From: Cadophora sp. MPI-SDFR-AT-0126
Taxonomy: Eukaryota > Ascomycota > Leotiomycetes > Helotiales > Ploettnerulaceae
Assembly: GCA_020747065.1 (NCBI GenBank)
Contig: JAGMVK010000003.1
Coordinates: 1,426,001 to 1,490,000, forward strand
Length of the DNA: 64,000 nt
Direction: 5' to 3'
The notes under the pieces are model-generated. The model made no database searches, had not been told where the DNA came from, and was given only the letters and a program-made list of their open reading frames with translations. Both the position numbers and the translations under genes were made by a program. This document shows, piece after piece, positions 34,386 to 47,466 of this stretch (the first letter of the stretch is position 1; each line of letters opens with the position of its first letter).

Positions 34386-35971
34386 CTACAGAATCGACTT
34401 CACACCCATCACATCCTGCGCCTTCTTCAATTGCTGCGGCAAATCCTCATCCCAGATCCAATCAAACCGCTCTTCCAGTCTCTTCTTAATCTTCTCCAGA
34501 TCCGTTCCTAGACTCTCGTCCTCGAATTCATAAATCGCTGCCGCTTCCCGGCTCGTCCTCACGACCCGCTGGCTTCGCGGTCGACGCACGGCGTCGTATG
34601 CGCGAAAAGCTTCTTCAATATCGTTTTTCGACTTTACTTGGCCGAGGAGGTTGGATAGAATGAATGCGTCTTCGATTGCTTGGCCGGCTCCGGCGCCTTG
34701 ATGAGGTGTAGATGCGTGTGCTGCATCTCCTAGAAGAGCGAGCCGACCTTTGTAGTATGTTGGTGCTGGAGGGTGGTCGAACAGTGCCCATACGTCGGGC
34801 TTCTCCATCAACTGTTACTTCGTATTAATACTGTTTACCTCATGCTTTCATACAAATTCGGGTTAAGTACTGACCGAGAGAATCTGCTGCACGCTCGTCC
34901 CCCACCCCTCAAAATCATTGAACATATCCTCTTTCTTCATAGGTAAAACCCATCTCTCATCGTACCACTTCCCATCTAGCTTCGATTGGAAGGCCACAAC
35001 GTTCATCGTCTTTCCATGCTCAATGGGGAAAGTGAGTACGTGACCATGTCGACCCATATACATCTGGCTATTCATCGCCAAATCCTCTCCAAGAGCAGCA
35101 ACCGCCTTCTCCATCGGTACCAAACCCCTATAAGCATACTTCCCTGTAAAAGTAGGATTCGTGCTCTCATGATCTTGTCCCAGGACAATCTGTCTCGCCC
35201 GTGACTTTACACCGTCACATCCAATGACTGCATCGGCCTCAGCTGTACTTCCGTCATGAAAAGTCAGCTGTATCTTCTCGCCCACTTCTTCTACGCGCTC
35301 GACTCTCTTTCCGAATTTGGCGACGCCTTCTGGAACGAGGTTGACCAATACGTCTAGGAAGTGTGCTCTGTGTACTGAACTGTGGCCTACGTCACCAGCC
35401 ATGACCTGTGAGGTATGTGAGCACACTCTGATAGTGAAATCTCAACACATCAGAGAGGAACACGCAATCGGAAAACTGTCTGTACACGAACAAATTACAT
35501 ACCTGAGCAACCTGCGCCCCCTCCTTCCCCGGAGTTTTCAAGTCCTTCCAACCATCATCTTTCAAACCCAGCGTGAAGTTAAACCAGCACTTTTTGAACG
35601 CCGGCGACGCATTGCTCGTAGCGATTTTATCATATCCCTTCTTGATCTCAGGGTCTATTAGTGACATAGCTCTCACGGCATTGGCGCCGAAAGAGACACC
35701 GGCGCCTATCTCGGCGAATGCTGGTGCGGCTTCATAGAGTGTGCATGAAATGTTTTGGTGCAGCAGGCCGATGAGCATGCAGAGTCCGCCGATACCGCCG
35801 CCTGGGAAGTTTGTCAGTATGTTTGTATATATTGTATGTTAAGTGTATATCTCATAGATAACGTACACATGTTGAAAGTGCGTGTGAGATCTTCGGATGT
35901 GGGAATGAAAATGAATACGTACCGCATACTGCAACATGGAAATCCCGCTTCGGTGTATCTGTCACAGCCAT
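34386..35971 (-). CDS. FAD-dependent monooxygenase (salicylate hydroxylase-like)
   Basis: Exons 35971-35923, 35801-35503, 35405-34875 and 34811-34386 give 434 residues, normal for single-component flavin aromatic hydroxylases that use NAD(P)H and O2. Seen: the FAD Rossmann motif GGGIGGL at residues 17-23 (completed by joining exons 1 and 2), the DG motif (ADAVIGCDGVKSRAR) and the GD motif (GRLALLGDAAHASTPHQGAG), in that order. The family includes salicylate hydroxylases and many secondary-metabolite oxidases; the exact substrate cannot be read from sequence. No biosynthetic genes flank it, so a catabolic role is likelier than a cluster role (inference). The first intron (121 bp) is longer than the others. 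Confidence 0.92.
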
Positions 35972-36663
35972 GTTTGAAATACAAGAGATATTGATTTTTT
36001 GTTGAACTTTCAGAAGCGAAAGATGAACGAGGGACGAAGAATTTGAAAACCGATGATGACGATGGTGATATTTATCGAACAGACTGTGAGGCTCAACTGA
36101 GAGGTACAGAGGGTCGTCATCGGGTACGGCCCCGGATCGTGTCCAGTTTAGGGGATGAAGCATCGGGTATTGGCGAGATGGGCTTGAGGGATATGCCTTG
36201 GGACACTGAGCCCATCACTGAGTAATGACTGTTTACGGATTGACTTGGCACTCGGCGCGGGGGAGTCTCGACTGGTAGCTGGATGGAGAATAATGGGGTT
36301 GACTTTGCGGGGTAATTCCGTGGGCTATCCAATCGCTCGATTCCAATTACACCGAACCGAAGAATAACTTCGTGTTCTCTTAGCCATCAAGAACTACGGG
36401 GTAGAAATTACAGCGACGAAATGAGTCTTTTGAACTCGGGTTTTGTAGGGTGTACCGACTTCAGCTCGGCTATCTGGAATGCCGAAGGCCTGATCTATTA
36501 TGCATAGTCACTCAAAAACATTGATTTCTTGAGATCCCTTCCATTCTTGTCGTTGCGGAGACTGCAACTAGTCACTACTTTGTACAATATTATTCATTGC
36601 CATTTTCATGCTCCAAAGCGCTCAAATCCACAACGCCACAACGCCATAAATGCCAAATGCTTC
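35972..36663. other. Intergenic region between monooxygenase and NUP159
   Basis: Promoter side of the monooxygenase and 3' side of NUP159, 692 bp. Short frames only; no gene or repeat supported. Confidence 0.5.
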
Positions 36664-39600
36664 CTAGTCATCATCAACCATGGGACGGACTTTCGTGCCA
36701 TTTTTCTTCAATGCTGTCTTCAATCTCTCAGTCACTGCTTGCTTCTTGGCTAGCTGTGCCCTCAATTGTGTCTTTTCCTGTATGCTGTAGCCACTCATCT
36801 TTTTTCGAGGAGGCGAGCTATGACCAAGCGAACCAACCGAGGACATGAACGAATTCTGAAATCGTTGCGGTGTTTCCTTGATACTATCGGGGGTATAGAA
36901 CAATCCAAATGTGCTGGATGCACCTGGGTTGCGTGTTGATGCTCTGTTGTTTGTTGGTGTGGCGAATGGGGAACCTTCTCGACTATCCACGGAGCTGAAG
37001 CGAAGTTTCCGCATCTGTCCTTCAAGAACATCAACATCTCCACTTCTCTTCTCTGCCATGGTTGTCATTTTGGTTATGGTCCGCATAACAGCTTCAACAG
37101 TTGGGCCGCCAGATCCACCGCTGCGGCCATTTGATGTTTCTTGAGACACCATTTTCGCCCTCAAAATTGTCAGAGCCTCCTCTGTCTCTGCTAGCAGCTT
37201 TTGGAATTTGGTAAAGTCTTTCCGCAAATCTGTTTGTTGCGCGGCTTGCTCGGCGCTTAACGGCTGTGCACGAGCTATTGCGAGAGAAGTCGGATCCTGA
37301 TGAGCATTAATCATCTTCTTGAGATCCTCGTGTTTGGCTCGCAGCTTGATTAGCTCCTTTTGTAAAGTGTCACAGCACTGAAGCTTAGAGTCAATGTCCT
37401 TGACACGACCATTGGCAAGCTCCTGTGCAAGATCCTTCTCGACAATCGACGACAAGTTGTCGATCTCGACCAGACACCATTCATCATCCCCCTCGAGATC
37501 TTCTCGTGTTCGCCCCTCATCCTTGTACTGCTCTGTGTGAAACTTGATGAAGCATTCCATCGCCCGTGCGTTCACACCCAAGCAATCAATCATTGAGTTG
37601 ATGTCCCGATACACAGCCTCTACCTGGGCTGGAATATTGTCCAGAGATGTCTGGCCTTGATAACCGGCATGGACTTCAAAATCGGGCAAAGTTCTTAGAG
37701 GCTCAAGTTCCGATCTCATAAATGCATGAAATCTGTCATCTTCCTCGTCAATCAATGCCTGCTTCTCCTCTGCTTCCTTCCTCGCTCGAACTTCCTGCCG
37801 GCGTCTTTCTTCATTGAGAAGATCCGCCTCCGTCTGCGCAAGGGTAGGCTGTGCTGGACCGGTTGGACGACCGCCCCGCTGAGATCCCAAAAGCTGGGAG
37901 GCGAAACCAGGGGCACTTGATGATCGGGACGCCTCAGGACGAAGCCGTCCAGGTATGGCATTGCGGACCGGACTTGGGGACCGGGGACTTAATTGAACTT
38001 TGGGAGGCAGGAGAACAGGCGCAGACCCGTTTAGCTCGCCGAACAGAGCAGGTTTTGGCTGGCCAGGCCTGGAGATCTTGGTGAACACACTACTTTCCGG
38101 GCTACGGGTCTTCAAGCCACCAAAAGAGCTTTCTGGCGAGATGGCTGGAGTTTGGTTGGTCTCTGAAGTAGGGCTGAGGTCCTTTGCAACATCCTCACCA
38201 CTGCCCTCCTCGCTGAGCTCTTCACTGGCATCTTCGCTAGCATTTTCGCTTCCGTCATCCCCTTCCTCTGTCAAGAAACCCGAATCATCTCCATCATCAT
38301 CTGGACCACCAGGCACATCGCTTGGTGGAATGAGTTCCGAAGGAATAGGCTTGGCCACATTGGGAAGTGGAGCAGGAGTTGGAAGAGGTTGGGTCGACTT
38401 AGTTGCAGCTTTTGGCATAAAATCCGGGGGTAGAGGGGCATCAGCAGCAACAGATGATCCCGATGATTCGCCTGCGGCAAAGCTCGCTTTACTTGTCGTA
38501 TCCGGCGGAAGAGGCGCTTCCGGGATCTTGTTACTGATAGTTGGTGTATCCGTGATTGGTTCTGCTTTGACCTTAGGCGATGAAGGTGTCTTCGGTAGCC
38601 CAGAGGGGGGCTGGGCGGTAGATGGCAATGGTGTCTTCGGCCCAGTTGGATTGTTTGCGTTGAGGTTTGCAAAGCTGAAACCTGCAGGTTTTGGCTTATC
38701 ATCTGATGGCTTACCGAACCCAAAGCCAGTCAGGGCAGGTTTGGATGAAAGTGAAGTTGCAGGTGTGGTTCCAAACAGTCCACCAGTTGGCGGGGGTGCC
38801 GATCCGAAAATAGACGTCTTTGGTGCCGCTGGTGTAGATGCCGGAGTCGTCGAAGAAAAGTTCGAGGTCTGCGCTTTGTTCAACGTGTCATCCGAGTCCA
38901 TGTCGGCATCTTTGGACGCTGGAGTTTCAGCAGCTGGAGGTTTTGTTACTTCTCCAAGAGCGCTACCAAAGTTTCCACCAAAGAAGCTACCTTGAGATGC
39001 GGTGGAGGTCTCCGGGGCATCATCCTTTGCTGATGGATCAGCCTTGAAAGACGAGTCGAGTTTAAAACCACCAGAGGCCAAAGGATTTGCAACTGGAGTT
39101 CCACTGGGTGCTCCCCATACCTGACCAGTCGCCGGCGTAGAGAATGGATTTGGCTTCGAGGCAGGCTGCGAACCAAATATGCTCGGTGTTTCTGTAGGCT
39201 GACTAGTTGCAGGTGAAGAAAAGGGATTTGAAGCTGGGGTTGATTGTGAGCCGAATACACTCGGAGTCCCAGCTGGTTTTGCGGCAGCGGCAGCAAAGCC
39301 GCCATTATTTGAGGCAAAAGAAGCAAACCCAGATGTCGCGGCGGGCGTATTTCCAGCGGCTGCTGAACTACCGAAGGGTGAAGCTGGTTTACCCAACCCC
39401 CCGGCTTGACCAAAGGCAGCAGTGGTACTTGTACCTGCAGCAGATACCCAAGGAGAAGCTCGATTGTTCAAAGAGGGTGTGCTAGTGGCACCAAAACTCG
39501 GTGTCCCAAATGTTGGGTTAGACGCCGCCGTTGTGGATCCAAAAGCCGAAGATCCAAAAGCTGGGGCATTCGAAGCGGTACTAGCAGCAGTAGATGCTCC

Positions 39601-41309
39601 CCAAGGAGACTGGCTCTTTCCTAAACCGGATGGAGCACCGAATGCACTTGTGGATGGGCCAGAAGCAGATGTGATGCCGAACGAAGTGGCAGGTCTGGTA
39701 GTTCCAAAGGCGGAACCGGTATTGGAAGAGCGAAAGGCAGACGAACCAAAAGCAGGTTGGGAAGGAGTGCCGAAAGCAGGGGCTGGAGCTACAGCTGGTG
39801 CAGGGGCCTTCTGGGCCGTCTGAGATCCTCCAACTACTACAAGGCCAGGGTATGCAGTGCCTTGTCTAATCGAGTCCACGTAAATCACCCACCAAGCAGC
39901 TAAGACACCTTCATTGTTAAGAACCATCAAAGCAGGTACTGGAAATGGTGACTCGTCCATCTCATCACCTGGGATCGGCTTTTCAACCTTCTGATTGCTT
40001 GAAAAGTCCATAGCGAACCCAATAGGAGAGGTATCTGTGTAATTTGCACTCATTGGAAGGGCAGCCCGGCGAGAATCATCAGACATTTCTGTCATGGTAA
40101 AAACGCCTGTCACCTTCTCTGCTGGCTTGTCTGTCGTTAGAGGAACCTCCGATCTGCTAAACAACCCAATATCGGCAGAGGCACTAGAAGCAACTATGAT
40201 CAGATCTTGGAGATTTGGTTTGAAGTCTCTCAGTCGAAGCATAAAGTGGTGAGGTGGAGACCGATTCAACCCAAACGGTCCAGCGGGATCTGATAGTTTC
40301 TGAAATGTATAGTTTGACGGCATCTGTCTGGTGACCAAATGGAAGGTTGAGTTTGGGGCTTGACCAGAATCGAATTGGGACGGCGTGTGAACCATCAAGA
40401 ACACATTGTCCTTAAGCCATGTGATGGAAGAAACTGAGAATATTAGCACAAGGAAATAGCAGCAATTCGTTCAAAGGCAACATACCATGGTCTCCGGCAT
40501 CCACACTCGGAGGCCGAGGGATCTCTGCTTTGCCTTCTCCTTCTGGAGTCATCTGATATGCAGTACCATCGCCCAGGCCGGCCACTAGTTGCTTGCCCCT
40601 TGCACTCCAAGAGACACAGCTTACTCCATTCCTCAAGACAGGCCCGTTTGTTCCAGATACAAAAGTCTTCTCTTTCAGATTCGCCATCATAAGTTTCCCA
40701 TCGGTTGTCACCAAAGCAAAAAGCTCTGCCTTTTCCGGGGTTGGGTTGGGTATTAAAGCTCTCAAAGCCAGGTTCTCGGTAGGTAGTTGATACGCCGGTT
40801 CCGTAGAGCCATTCTGTAGTGACTGAACCTCATAGACAGCTAGTCCTCCCCCAGTTTCGGCAGACAGGACCAAGTATGCCTCGTCCGCAGAAAACGCTAC
40901 TTGAGATACTCGCATTGGCATAGGTATTCTCAATTGAGGTTGAAATTGTTTTATGTTGCCACTATCACTTTTCGCTTCGAAGGCCTTGCGGACAGACTCT
41001 GTGGATGCGACAATGACTGCATCTGGCCCAGCTGCAGCAACAAGACCCTTCTGCGAAGCTATGCTCATCAGCGACGATGTAGGAGGTGGCAGTTGATCCG
41101 CAGGCCATGGCGTAGGCAGCAATTGGATTTTCGATTCGCCGGAGAGTGCTCTGAAGCCAAGAGCCTGCAGATCGTTAGATTCTCATGAGAAGCTATAGAC
41201 TGTTTGTCGTTCAACGTACCTCTGTTTGAATGTCCTCGAGATCAGGACCATTTTGCACATTGGCGCCAGTAGGCGCTGCTGGCGCAGGGCTCCCAAAGCT
41301 AAATGCCAT
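36664..41309 (-). CDS. NUP159: Nucleoporin Nup159 (cytoplasmic FG nucleoporin)
   Basis: Exons 41309-41220, 41164-40486 and 40433-36664 give 1512 residues. Nup159 (human Nup214) lies on the cytoplasmic face of the nuclear pore and recruits the helicase Dbp5 for mRNA export. Seen: an N-terminal beta-propeller (about residues 30-390) with blade-like strands, a long FG region (about 460-840) with repeated FGS, FGT, FGA and GLFG motifs, an acidic Ser/Asp/Glu stretch (around DDDGDDSGFLTEEGDDG), and a C-terminal coiled coil (from about EADLLNEERRRQEV, and later QKLLAETEEALTILRAKM). The start MAFSFGSPAPAAPTG comes from a 90-nt first exon; its 55-bp intron, and the 52-bp one splitting VSSITWLKDN, are GT-AG. 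Divergent from PUP1. Confidence 0.95.
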
Positions 41310-41913
41310 GACTGTCGCAAAGTATCCGGCCTTGGGAGGTGTTTGCTATGGAGAACTTCTGTGCATTTAGCTGTGTGGTTCGAGTCGAAGTTCCGGACTG
41401 GGTATGTATTGTGAGAAAACGCGTTTGTCGCAAAGAAATGTCGCTCGACTTCCGGCAGGATTTCTTTATCTACTCGGCTTCGAAGGCGAGTAGAGGTGAA
41501 TGTAGTCCGAAATCTGGAGATCTGAGTTCAAAGTAGAATCCTGAGCTCAAAAGCTAGAGCAGAGCATGTTCAGACGAGTTATGTGAAGTTGCCTAGGTCC
41601 AGGGCCAGTACATACCATACCTCGAATCAACCGCCAACGAAGTTCGCGCCAAAAAAGTTCTGGTCCGTGCACATCTCAAGCTCAAGCGCGTTCCAGGCAC
41701 CGCAACCTCGTCACCTCCAGGTCAGCCAGCTATTATACCTTCGTACTACCTTCATACTTGGGGAAGATAGTGCAGAATATTCACCGAGCTTCTACATCTT
41801 CCACAACTTCCATCATCAAACATACCACCTCCGTCCAAAATCACGACTGTCGCCTTCTCGATACAACCTCTAGGACCGATCACTAGCAAGCTCCTCGAGC
41901 TTCACCTGCCACC
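41310..41913. promoter_or_regulatory. Divergent promoter region of NUP159 and PUP1
   Basis: 604 bp between divergent start codons. No proteasome-associated PACE element (GGTGGCAAA) was seen. Confidence 0.5.
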
Positions 41914-42922
41914 ATGCCGGGTTTCGACTTCTCCAACCACACCCGCAATGCGGCCCTACACTCAAGAGGCGTTCCACTTCCGAAGGCTACAAGTACTGGA
42001 ACGACAATTGTGGGTTGTATATTTGATGGTGGTGTCGTGGTACGTTCAGCACCTGTTGCTTCCTTTTGAGCTCCAAAATACTACCCAGCCTTGTTACCCC
42101 AGCAGACTGGACATGTTCTGGAGCTTCAAATCGACCAAATATGTGCTAATTAGATGGTATTGTAGATCGCTGCAGATACCAGAGCAACCAGTGGACCGAT
42201 CGTGGCTGATAAGGTAAACTTGAATGAAGCTGGAGTGTTTCTTTTGGACTGACACTTCTGCCCAACAGAACTGCGAGAAGCTTCATTACATCGCCCCTCA
42301 AATCTGGTGTGCCGGAGCTGGCACCGCAGCAGACACCGAATTCACAACCGCCCTCATCTCTTCGCAACTCGAACTCCACTCCCTCTCTACCGGCCGCAAG
42401 CCACGGGTCGTTACCTGTATGACAATGCTGAAGCAACATCTTTTCCGATACCAAGGACATATTGGCGCATATCTCGTTGTGGCTGGTGTTGACCCCACTG
42501 GTGTTGGATTATTCACTGTGCACGCGCACGGTAGTACAGACAAGCTTCCATACGTCACAATGGGAAGTGGTTCGCTGGCAGCTATGTCGATCTTCGAGAC
42601 TCAATGGAAGTCATCTTTGACGGAGCAAGAGGCCATCGACTTAGCTTCCAATGCCATTCAAGCTGGTATCTTCAACGATCTGGGTTCCGGATCGAATGTC
42701 GATGTTGCGGTTATCACGAAGGAGAAGACGACACTGAAGAGAGGCTATGTCAAGCCGAACGAGCGGAGCAAGAAGCAGAAGAGTTATGTCTTCAACAGAG
42801 GCACTACGGCTGTCTTGAACGAGAAGATTATCACGAGAGAAGAGATCAGCAAGTATGTGACAGTACATGAGCTGAAAGGAGATGAGGCTGCATTGGGAGA
42901 GAAAATGGATCTTGATGTTTAG
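41914..42922 (+). CDS. PUP1: 20S proteasome subunit beta-2 (trypsin-like)
   Basis: Exons 41914-42039, 42166-42213 and 42269-42922 give 275 residues. This is the beta-2 catalytic subunit, an N-terminal threonine protease with trypsin-like specificity in the 20S core. Seen: a propeptide of 29 residues ending in Gly, then TTIVG, so Thr30 becomes the mature nucleophile. Asp46 and Lys62 fall at the mature Asp17 and Lys33 positions, so the active site is complete. The GSGSLAAM block also fits the family. Exon 2 supplies only [16 protein letters not shown]. Both introns are GT-AG (126 and 55 bp). The C-terminal extension ([20 protein letters not shown]) is typical of beta-2. Confidence 0.96.
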
Positions 42923-43716
42923 AGGATGGGGAGTTGGCTGGGAAATATCATAAATGTATCAACATTCTGGCTTGGAGACCACGGCGCAGAAGACTGGGAG
43001 TGTACTATGAGCAGCTAACGAAAAATGCATTCCTTCCGCAGATTCCTTGCCCTTATTTTGCAGAGTTATGAGTGATACCTGTCACTTCACGCAATAAGAC
43101 AGGCTCTCTTCGAACGCAGACAGCTACCTTCCCCACCAGAAGAGATGCTATGAACAGCAAGTGTTTCGGCTATACCTTCTTATTTCGAGTTCAAGGAAGC
43201 ACTTACATGCCTGCATCCCATGCATAGGGTTTCGCGGATCTTCTAAGCTCGAAGTCCTAGCACCTTGACCGACTCTCGCAGACATATCAGGAGAAAGGAA
43301 GACATTTATCACAAGACCACAAGGCTACCTTCACCATTCACTTCACAGATAACTAATTTATGTCAATTGTATCTTCATCTCGAAAGTGTTGCATTTACTC
43401 CGGCCATTGGTCAGTAGATGATGCCTGAGGCATGATTGTCTTGGAACTGGGCGGGTTGAAGAGGGCCGACTTGCATCTATTCCCACCTTTCTTTCGGAAA
43501 TCGACTATACGGCCGTAATAGCCATCACACTCCAACCTTACCTTGCATCTTTCCAGCCTGAACAGTCTATGCCGCCTTGCATTCGATCTACAGGTACACG
43601 GGCCCTGGAATGACTTTTGTTTGGCTAGGTTTACGACTCTAGTAGCCTTATTGCCACCTCCAGACCGGCAGTCCACGGAGTAGTCTGGGCGTATAAGGGA
43701 AGCACCGTCCCGCAAG
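42923..43716. other. Intergenic region upstream of the Zn2Cys6 regulator
   Basis: PUP1 3' flank and the regulator's promoter, 794 bp. A 106-codon antisense frame at 43395-43715 shows no domain and is not called. Confidence 0.5.
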
Positions 43717-46700
43717 ATGGATTACTTTAACGCCGTCAACGTCCAGGGACAAAACTCTCCTGACACCAATCAGCGGAACTCTACGACATCTCCAGCCTCC
43801 TCAGCTGGGAACACCGAAGCGAGAACATCTACTTCACCAGCAGCACCTCAATCGGGCTCCCAACCCGCACCAGTCTCGTCTGGAACGGCACCTCGAATCA
43901 GAAGACGGAACCGTATGATCACGAGTTGTCTAGAATGTCGACGCCGCAAGCTGAAATGCAACAAGTCTCACCCATGCACAAATTGCGTGAAGTTCCAGCG
44001 CGATTGTGTATTCTTGGCCCCCGCGTTGGATCAAGCGAGTCAACTCAAGCTCACGGAGATCAAAGAGAAAGTTGGGTCCTTGGAAAGATTATTGGAACGA
44101 GATGTTGCCAAGAATGCTGCACAGCAGTCAGCGAGCTCTCAAAGTCTCTCTGCTCTCCCGGATGACGATGCTGATGATGATTTACCTCCCAATGAAGATG
44201 AGAAAGACTTGGAGCCAACCCCTCTGGCTGTCGTGGATGCTGCCTATGAGGTCGACGGAGAAGATGATGACCTCCTGGATCTAGGAATTCAGCTGGGCAA
44301 AATGAGGATCACGGAACGCATCGGCGGCTTCTTTAGGCCCAAAATATCTGAGGAGGTTTGTCCATATTTCTCCTGTTTAATGTTGATATTGTATTTTCAA
44401 GAGATATTCCCACATGTACAACTTACTCAAGATCATTCCTTGTTTCATGCTTTCCATACTCCAGGGAGACTAGTCTCATGAAACGTGACCACAAATGCGA
44501 AGAATCAAGTGGATCTCCAAGTATGATTTTATATGTCCGAATCCTGTTGGTATCCTTGCAGCTGAATGCCTTCATTGAATTCCACCCCTGTCTCAGATCT
44601 GCCGGTACTTTGCTGCATTTTATGTGCACTAGCTAGTACAGAATAGCCCTCAAGTTTTATGAGAACAAGTCTTTACAGAGCAGTCAATTGACGGAATCAG
44701 CCTCACAGACTATTTTCATATGCTTCACTGAGTTTTTCATGTACACCCGGAGAGAATGTATAAATCGGTTTACTAACCAGTTGTCTCAGCTTGAGTACAC
44801 AATGCAGGATACATATATGACAGGCGATAAAAGTATAGACGACGGAAAAGCCGTTGCACCACCCGACATCGCCATTCCGCTTCCTCCAGCATCAGAATGG
44901 CTGAAAGCTGGGCCCCAATACATCCTACCGACATCTGGATTCTTCTTCGGCGGGACCGGATCTCAAGCTTCTCTCATCGACTTTCTCCCATCTCGCTTAG
45001 CTGCGGACCGGCTGATCAAACAATACTTTACGTGTGTTCATCCGATCTGCCAGATAGTCCATCGGCCTACCTTCGAGAGAGAGTGGGATACGTTCTGGGA
45101 TGAGGTTACTCTTGGTATCGAACCACCCAATTCAGTACAGACTATAGTGTTCGCGGCGATGTTCTCAGGTGTAGTCAGTATGGATGATTCTGTTATCTTG
45201 CAAGACTTTGGTGTCTCTAAGGTATGTGGCTTTAATGGATGTACATATTACGCCGACATCGCCTGAAGGGATATGTTGCTAACTTCAGGCTCTATAAATA
45301 GGCCAGTCTCGTAGACAATTTCAAGCTGGGCACAGAGACAGCTCTAGCTAGAGCCAACTTCTTGCGAACGACCAAGATCGAGGTCCTCCAGGCATTCGTC
45401 ATGTATCTGGTACTTTTCTCTGCCTCCTTCCAACTCGCTTCAATTGACGCCTGCTGTAGATACCCCTTTGTAGGTCTGAAATGTCACGAGCCCACTCAGT
45501 ACTCTTAGGTGCAGCGATCAGGATGGCCGAATGCATGGGTCTTCACCGTGATGGTCAGACGTACGGTATGAATCCTTTAGAGACCCACATTCGACGCCTC
45601 GTATGGCATCAACTGTGTTTCCTCGACATTAGAACCTGTGAGGCACAAGGACCACGGCCGACCATCAGACGTGATGAGTTCGACACGAAGCTACCACTCA
45701 ACGTCAACGATGTTGATTTGTATCCAACTGGAAAAGCACCCGCCGGTGCAGATAAGTGGACTGATACAACGTTCTCGCTTATTCGCTTCGAAGTCAACGA
45801 AATGATGCGGACCATCTGGATCGATCGGCCACGTATCGAGCGGAGGAAGATTAGCTTGACTGCTGTTCTCAGCAAAATCGAGACATTTCGTGCCAATATG
45901 GCTGCCAAATACGATCATCTTATAGATGACAAGATACCTTTGCAGAAGTGTGCAAAGCTAGTCAAGGTGACTTCGCGCTTAGTACCCCATATGATAGGAG
46001 CTATTCTTAATTCTCGTTTAGGCACTTCTGATGTCACGACTATACATCATGGTCTTGCATCGCTATCACAACTCTGTTGTAGCTCCCATGCCTGACCGAC
46101 TTCGACAGATCATGCTATCAGCTGGGACGACGACAATCGAGATGGCCGTTGCTCTTGAGACGATACCTGATTTAAGGCCCTGGTCTTGGTATGGAGGTGC
46201 TTACCAACAGTACCACACAGCTTTTCTCCTTCTCATGGAAATATACGTATATCCGCAACGAAAGGAGGCCGATCGTATCGTAAGTGCCTTCTCTTGTCTT
46301 AAGTCATGACTTTCTCCCAGCACCATTCACTTCCCTGTGATCTTTCTGGTTCCCATATCTTTCAAAAGTCACACTAACACCCACCACCAGTGGACCTGCC
46401 TAGACTACATTTTCGAAACCAACGCCTCCCTCCCCCGCCGCGAAAAGGGAAAGAAGATCCTCATGGAACTCCAGCAAAAAACGGCCGTCTACCAAAGCAT
46501 GCGCGGCATGCGTGCCCCAGTCGTGATGCAAAAGCACGTCGGGCTGCGCGAACCACGCGTCTCCGACAAAAACGACAGCAAAAATATCATGAAGGAACTT
46601 AAATTTATCGTGCCTGAACAAGAGAGAAATCCCGGGCAAAATTTGGACCAACAGCAGCAGCAAGAGCCGGAGCAGACGTCGCCGCTAGCTGGGTTTCAGC

Positions 46701-47167
46701 CGTTGCAGTATGGGCCGAGTGCGACGCAGGGGATGGGACCTACTTTTGGTCTTGGGCCCGGTCCTGTTTATGGCTCGTCGATCGGGAAGGTGCCGCTAGG
46801 TCAGGATATGCAGTTTGCGGGTGTTTCTAACGGGGAGAGTCTGTGGGCTTTCCCGAACAGTCAAAGTCCCGAAGCGAGTTCTGATACGACGAGTTTGTCG
46901 GGGCAGCAGGTCGCTGGTGGCAGTAGCAGTGGAGTAGGAGCAGGAGGAATTACTGAAAATGTAGTGGGCAATGATAGTTTGATGGCCGACATTGACTGGG
47001 TGAGTTTCTCCTCTCTTTCTCGCACCTCACTTTCACACGCGTGGCAGTTGTATTGATATTGCTCTGTCTAGGACGCATTCGACGCACTTTTTCCGCCTGG
47101 GCAGCCACAGTCAGAGCCGGAGATACCTGGGTTCCCATTCGACACAGTTGGGCTGGGTCAGTACTGA
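43717..47167 (+). CDS. Zn2Cys6 transcription factor with fungal-specific middle domain
   Basis: Seven exons (43717-44355, 44790-45221, 45302-45409, 45460-45966, 46022-46279, 46391-46999, 47072-47167) give 882 residues. It is a nuclear DNA-binding regulator. Seen: a binuclear zinc cluster with Cys at 71, 74, 81, 87, 90 and 97 (spacing 2-6-5-2-6), a following short coiled coil (IKEKVGSLERLLERD), an acidic linker, and the fungal-specific domain (VHPICQIVHRPTFEREWDTF, then RMAECMGLHRDG, RRLVWHQLCFLDIRTCEAQG). The tail is Gln/Gly/Ser-rich and ends DAFDALFPPGQ, a possible acidic/hydrophobic activation patch. Intron 1 is 434 bp, far longer than the others (50-111 bp), but ends in a perfect TACTAAC plus CTCAG and joins EE to LEYTMQD. 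The target genes are unknown. Confidence 0.9.
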
Positions 47168-47466
47168 TGAAGGTGATGTCGGAGTTAGGCGGAGTTTGAA
47201 TTGGCTATTGATGAGTAACGAGGAGCAAGAGATGGGGAGCTCACGCTGGATTCGGCGTTCCGCTATGAATATGACTTTATGGGAACATTCCTTTTATAGG
47301 TTTAGCTAACGAATTTCTAATGTCGATTGTTTGATATGAGGGGTTACCCCATTCTAGATAGTAGTGACTCTGCATACGGTACTATCTGTAGCAAGATATG
47401 TATGAATGAACAAAGTATATTGGTATTCACATCATTGGGTATACGCATTATCTAATCTAGTTCACC
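47168..47466. other. Intergenic region between convergent genes
   Basis: 299 bp between stop codons; presumed 3' UTRs only. Confidence 0.5.

Noticed and set aside
34386..35971. Monooxygenase as part of a secondary-metabolite cluster
   Set aside because: Neighbours are an aminopeptidase, KEL3 and NUP159; there is no synthase or other tailoring gene within reach.
38000..38995. 331-codon plus-strand frame opposite NUP159
   Set aside because: Low-complexity Ser/Gly/Pro sequence mirroring the FG and acidic regions on the coding strand.
43395..43715. 106-codon minus-strand frame before the Zn2Cys6 gene
   Set aside because: Cys and Arg spacing is irregular and the frame sits in the promoter. No evidence of a gene.
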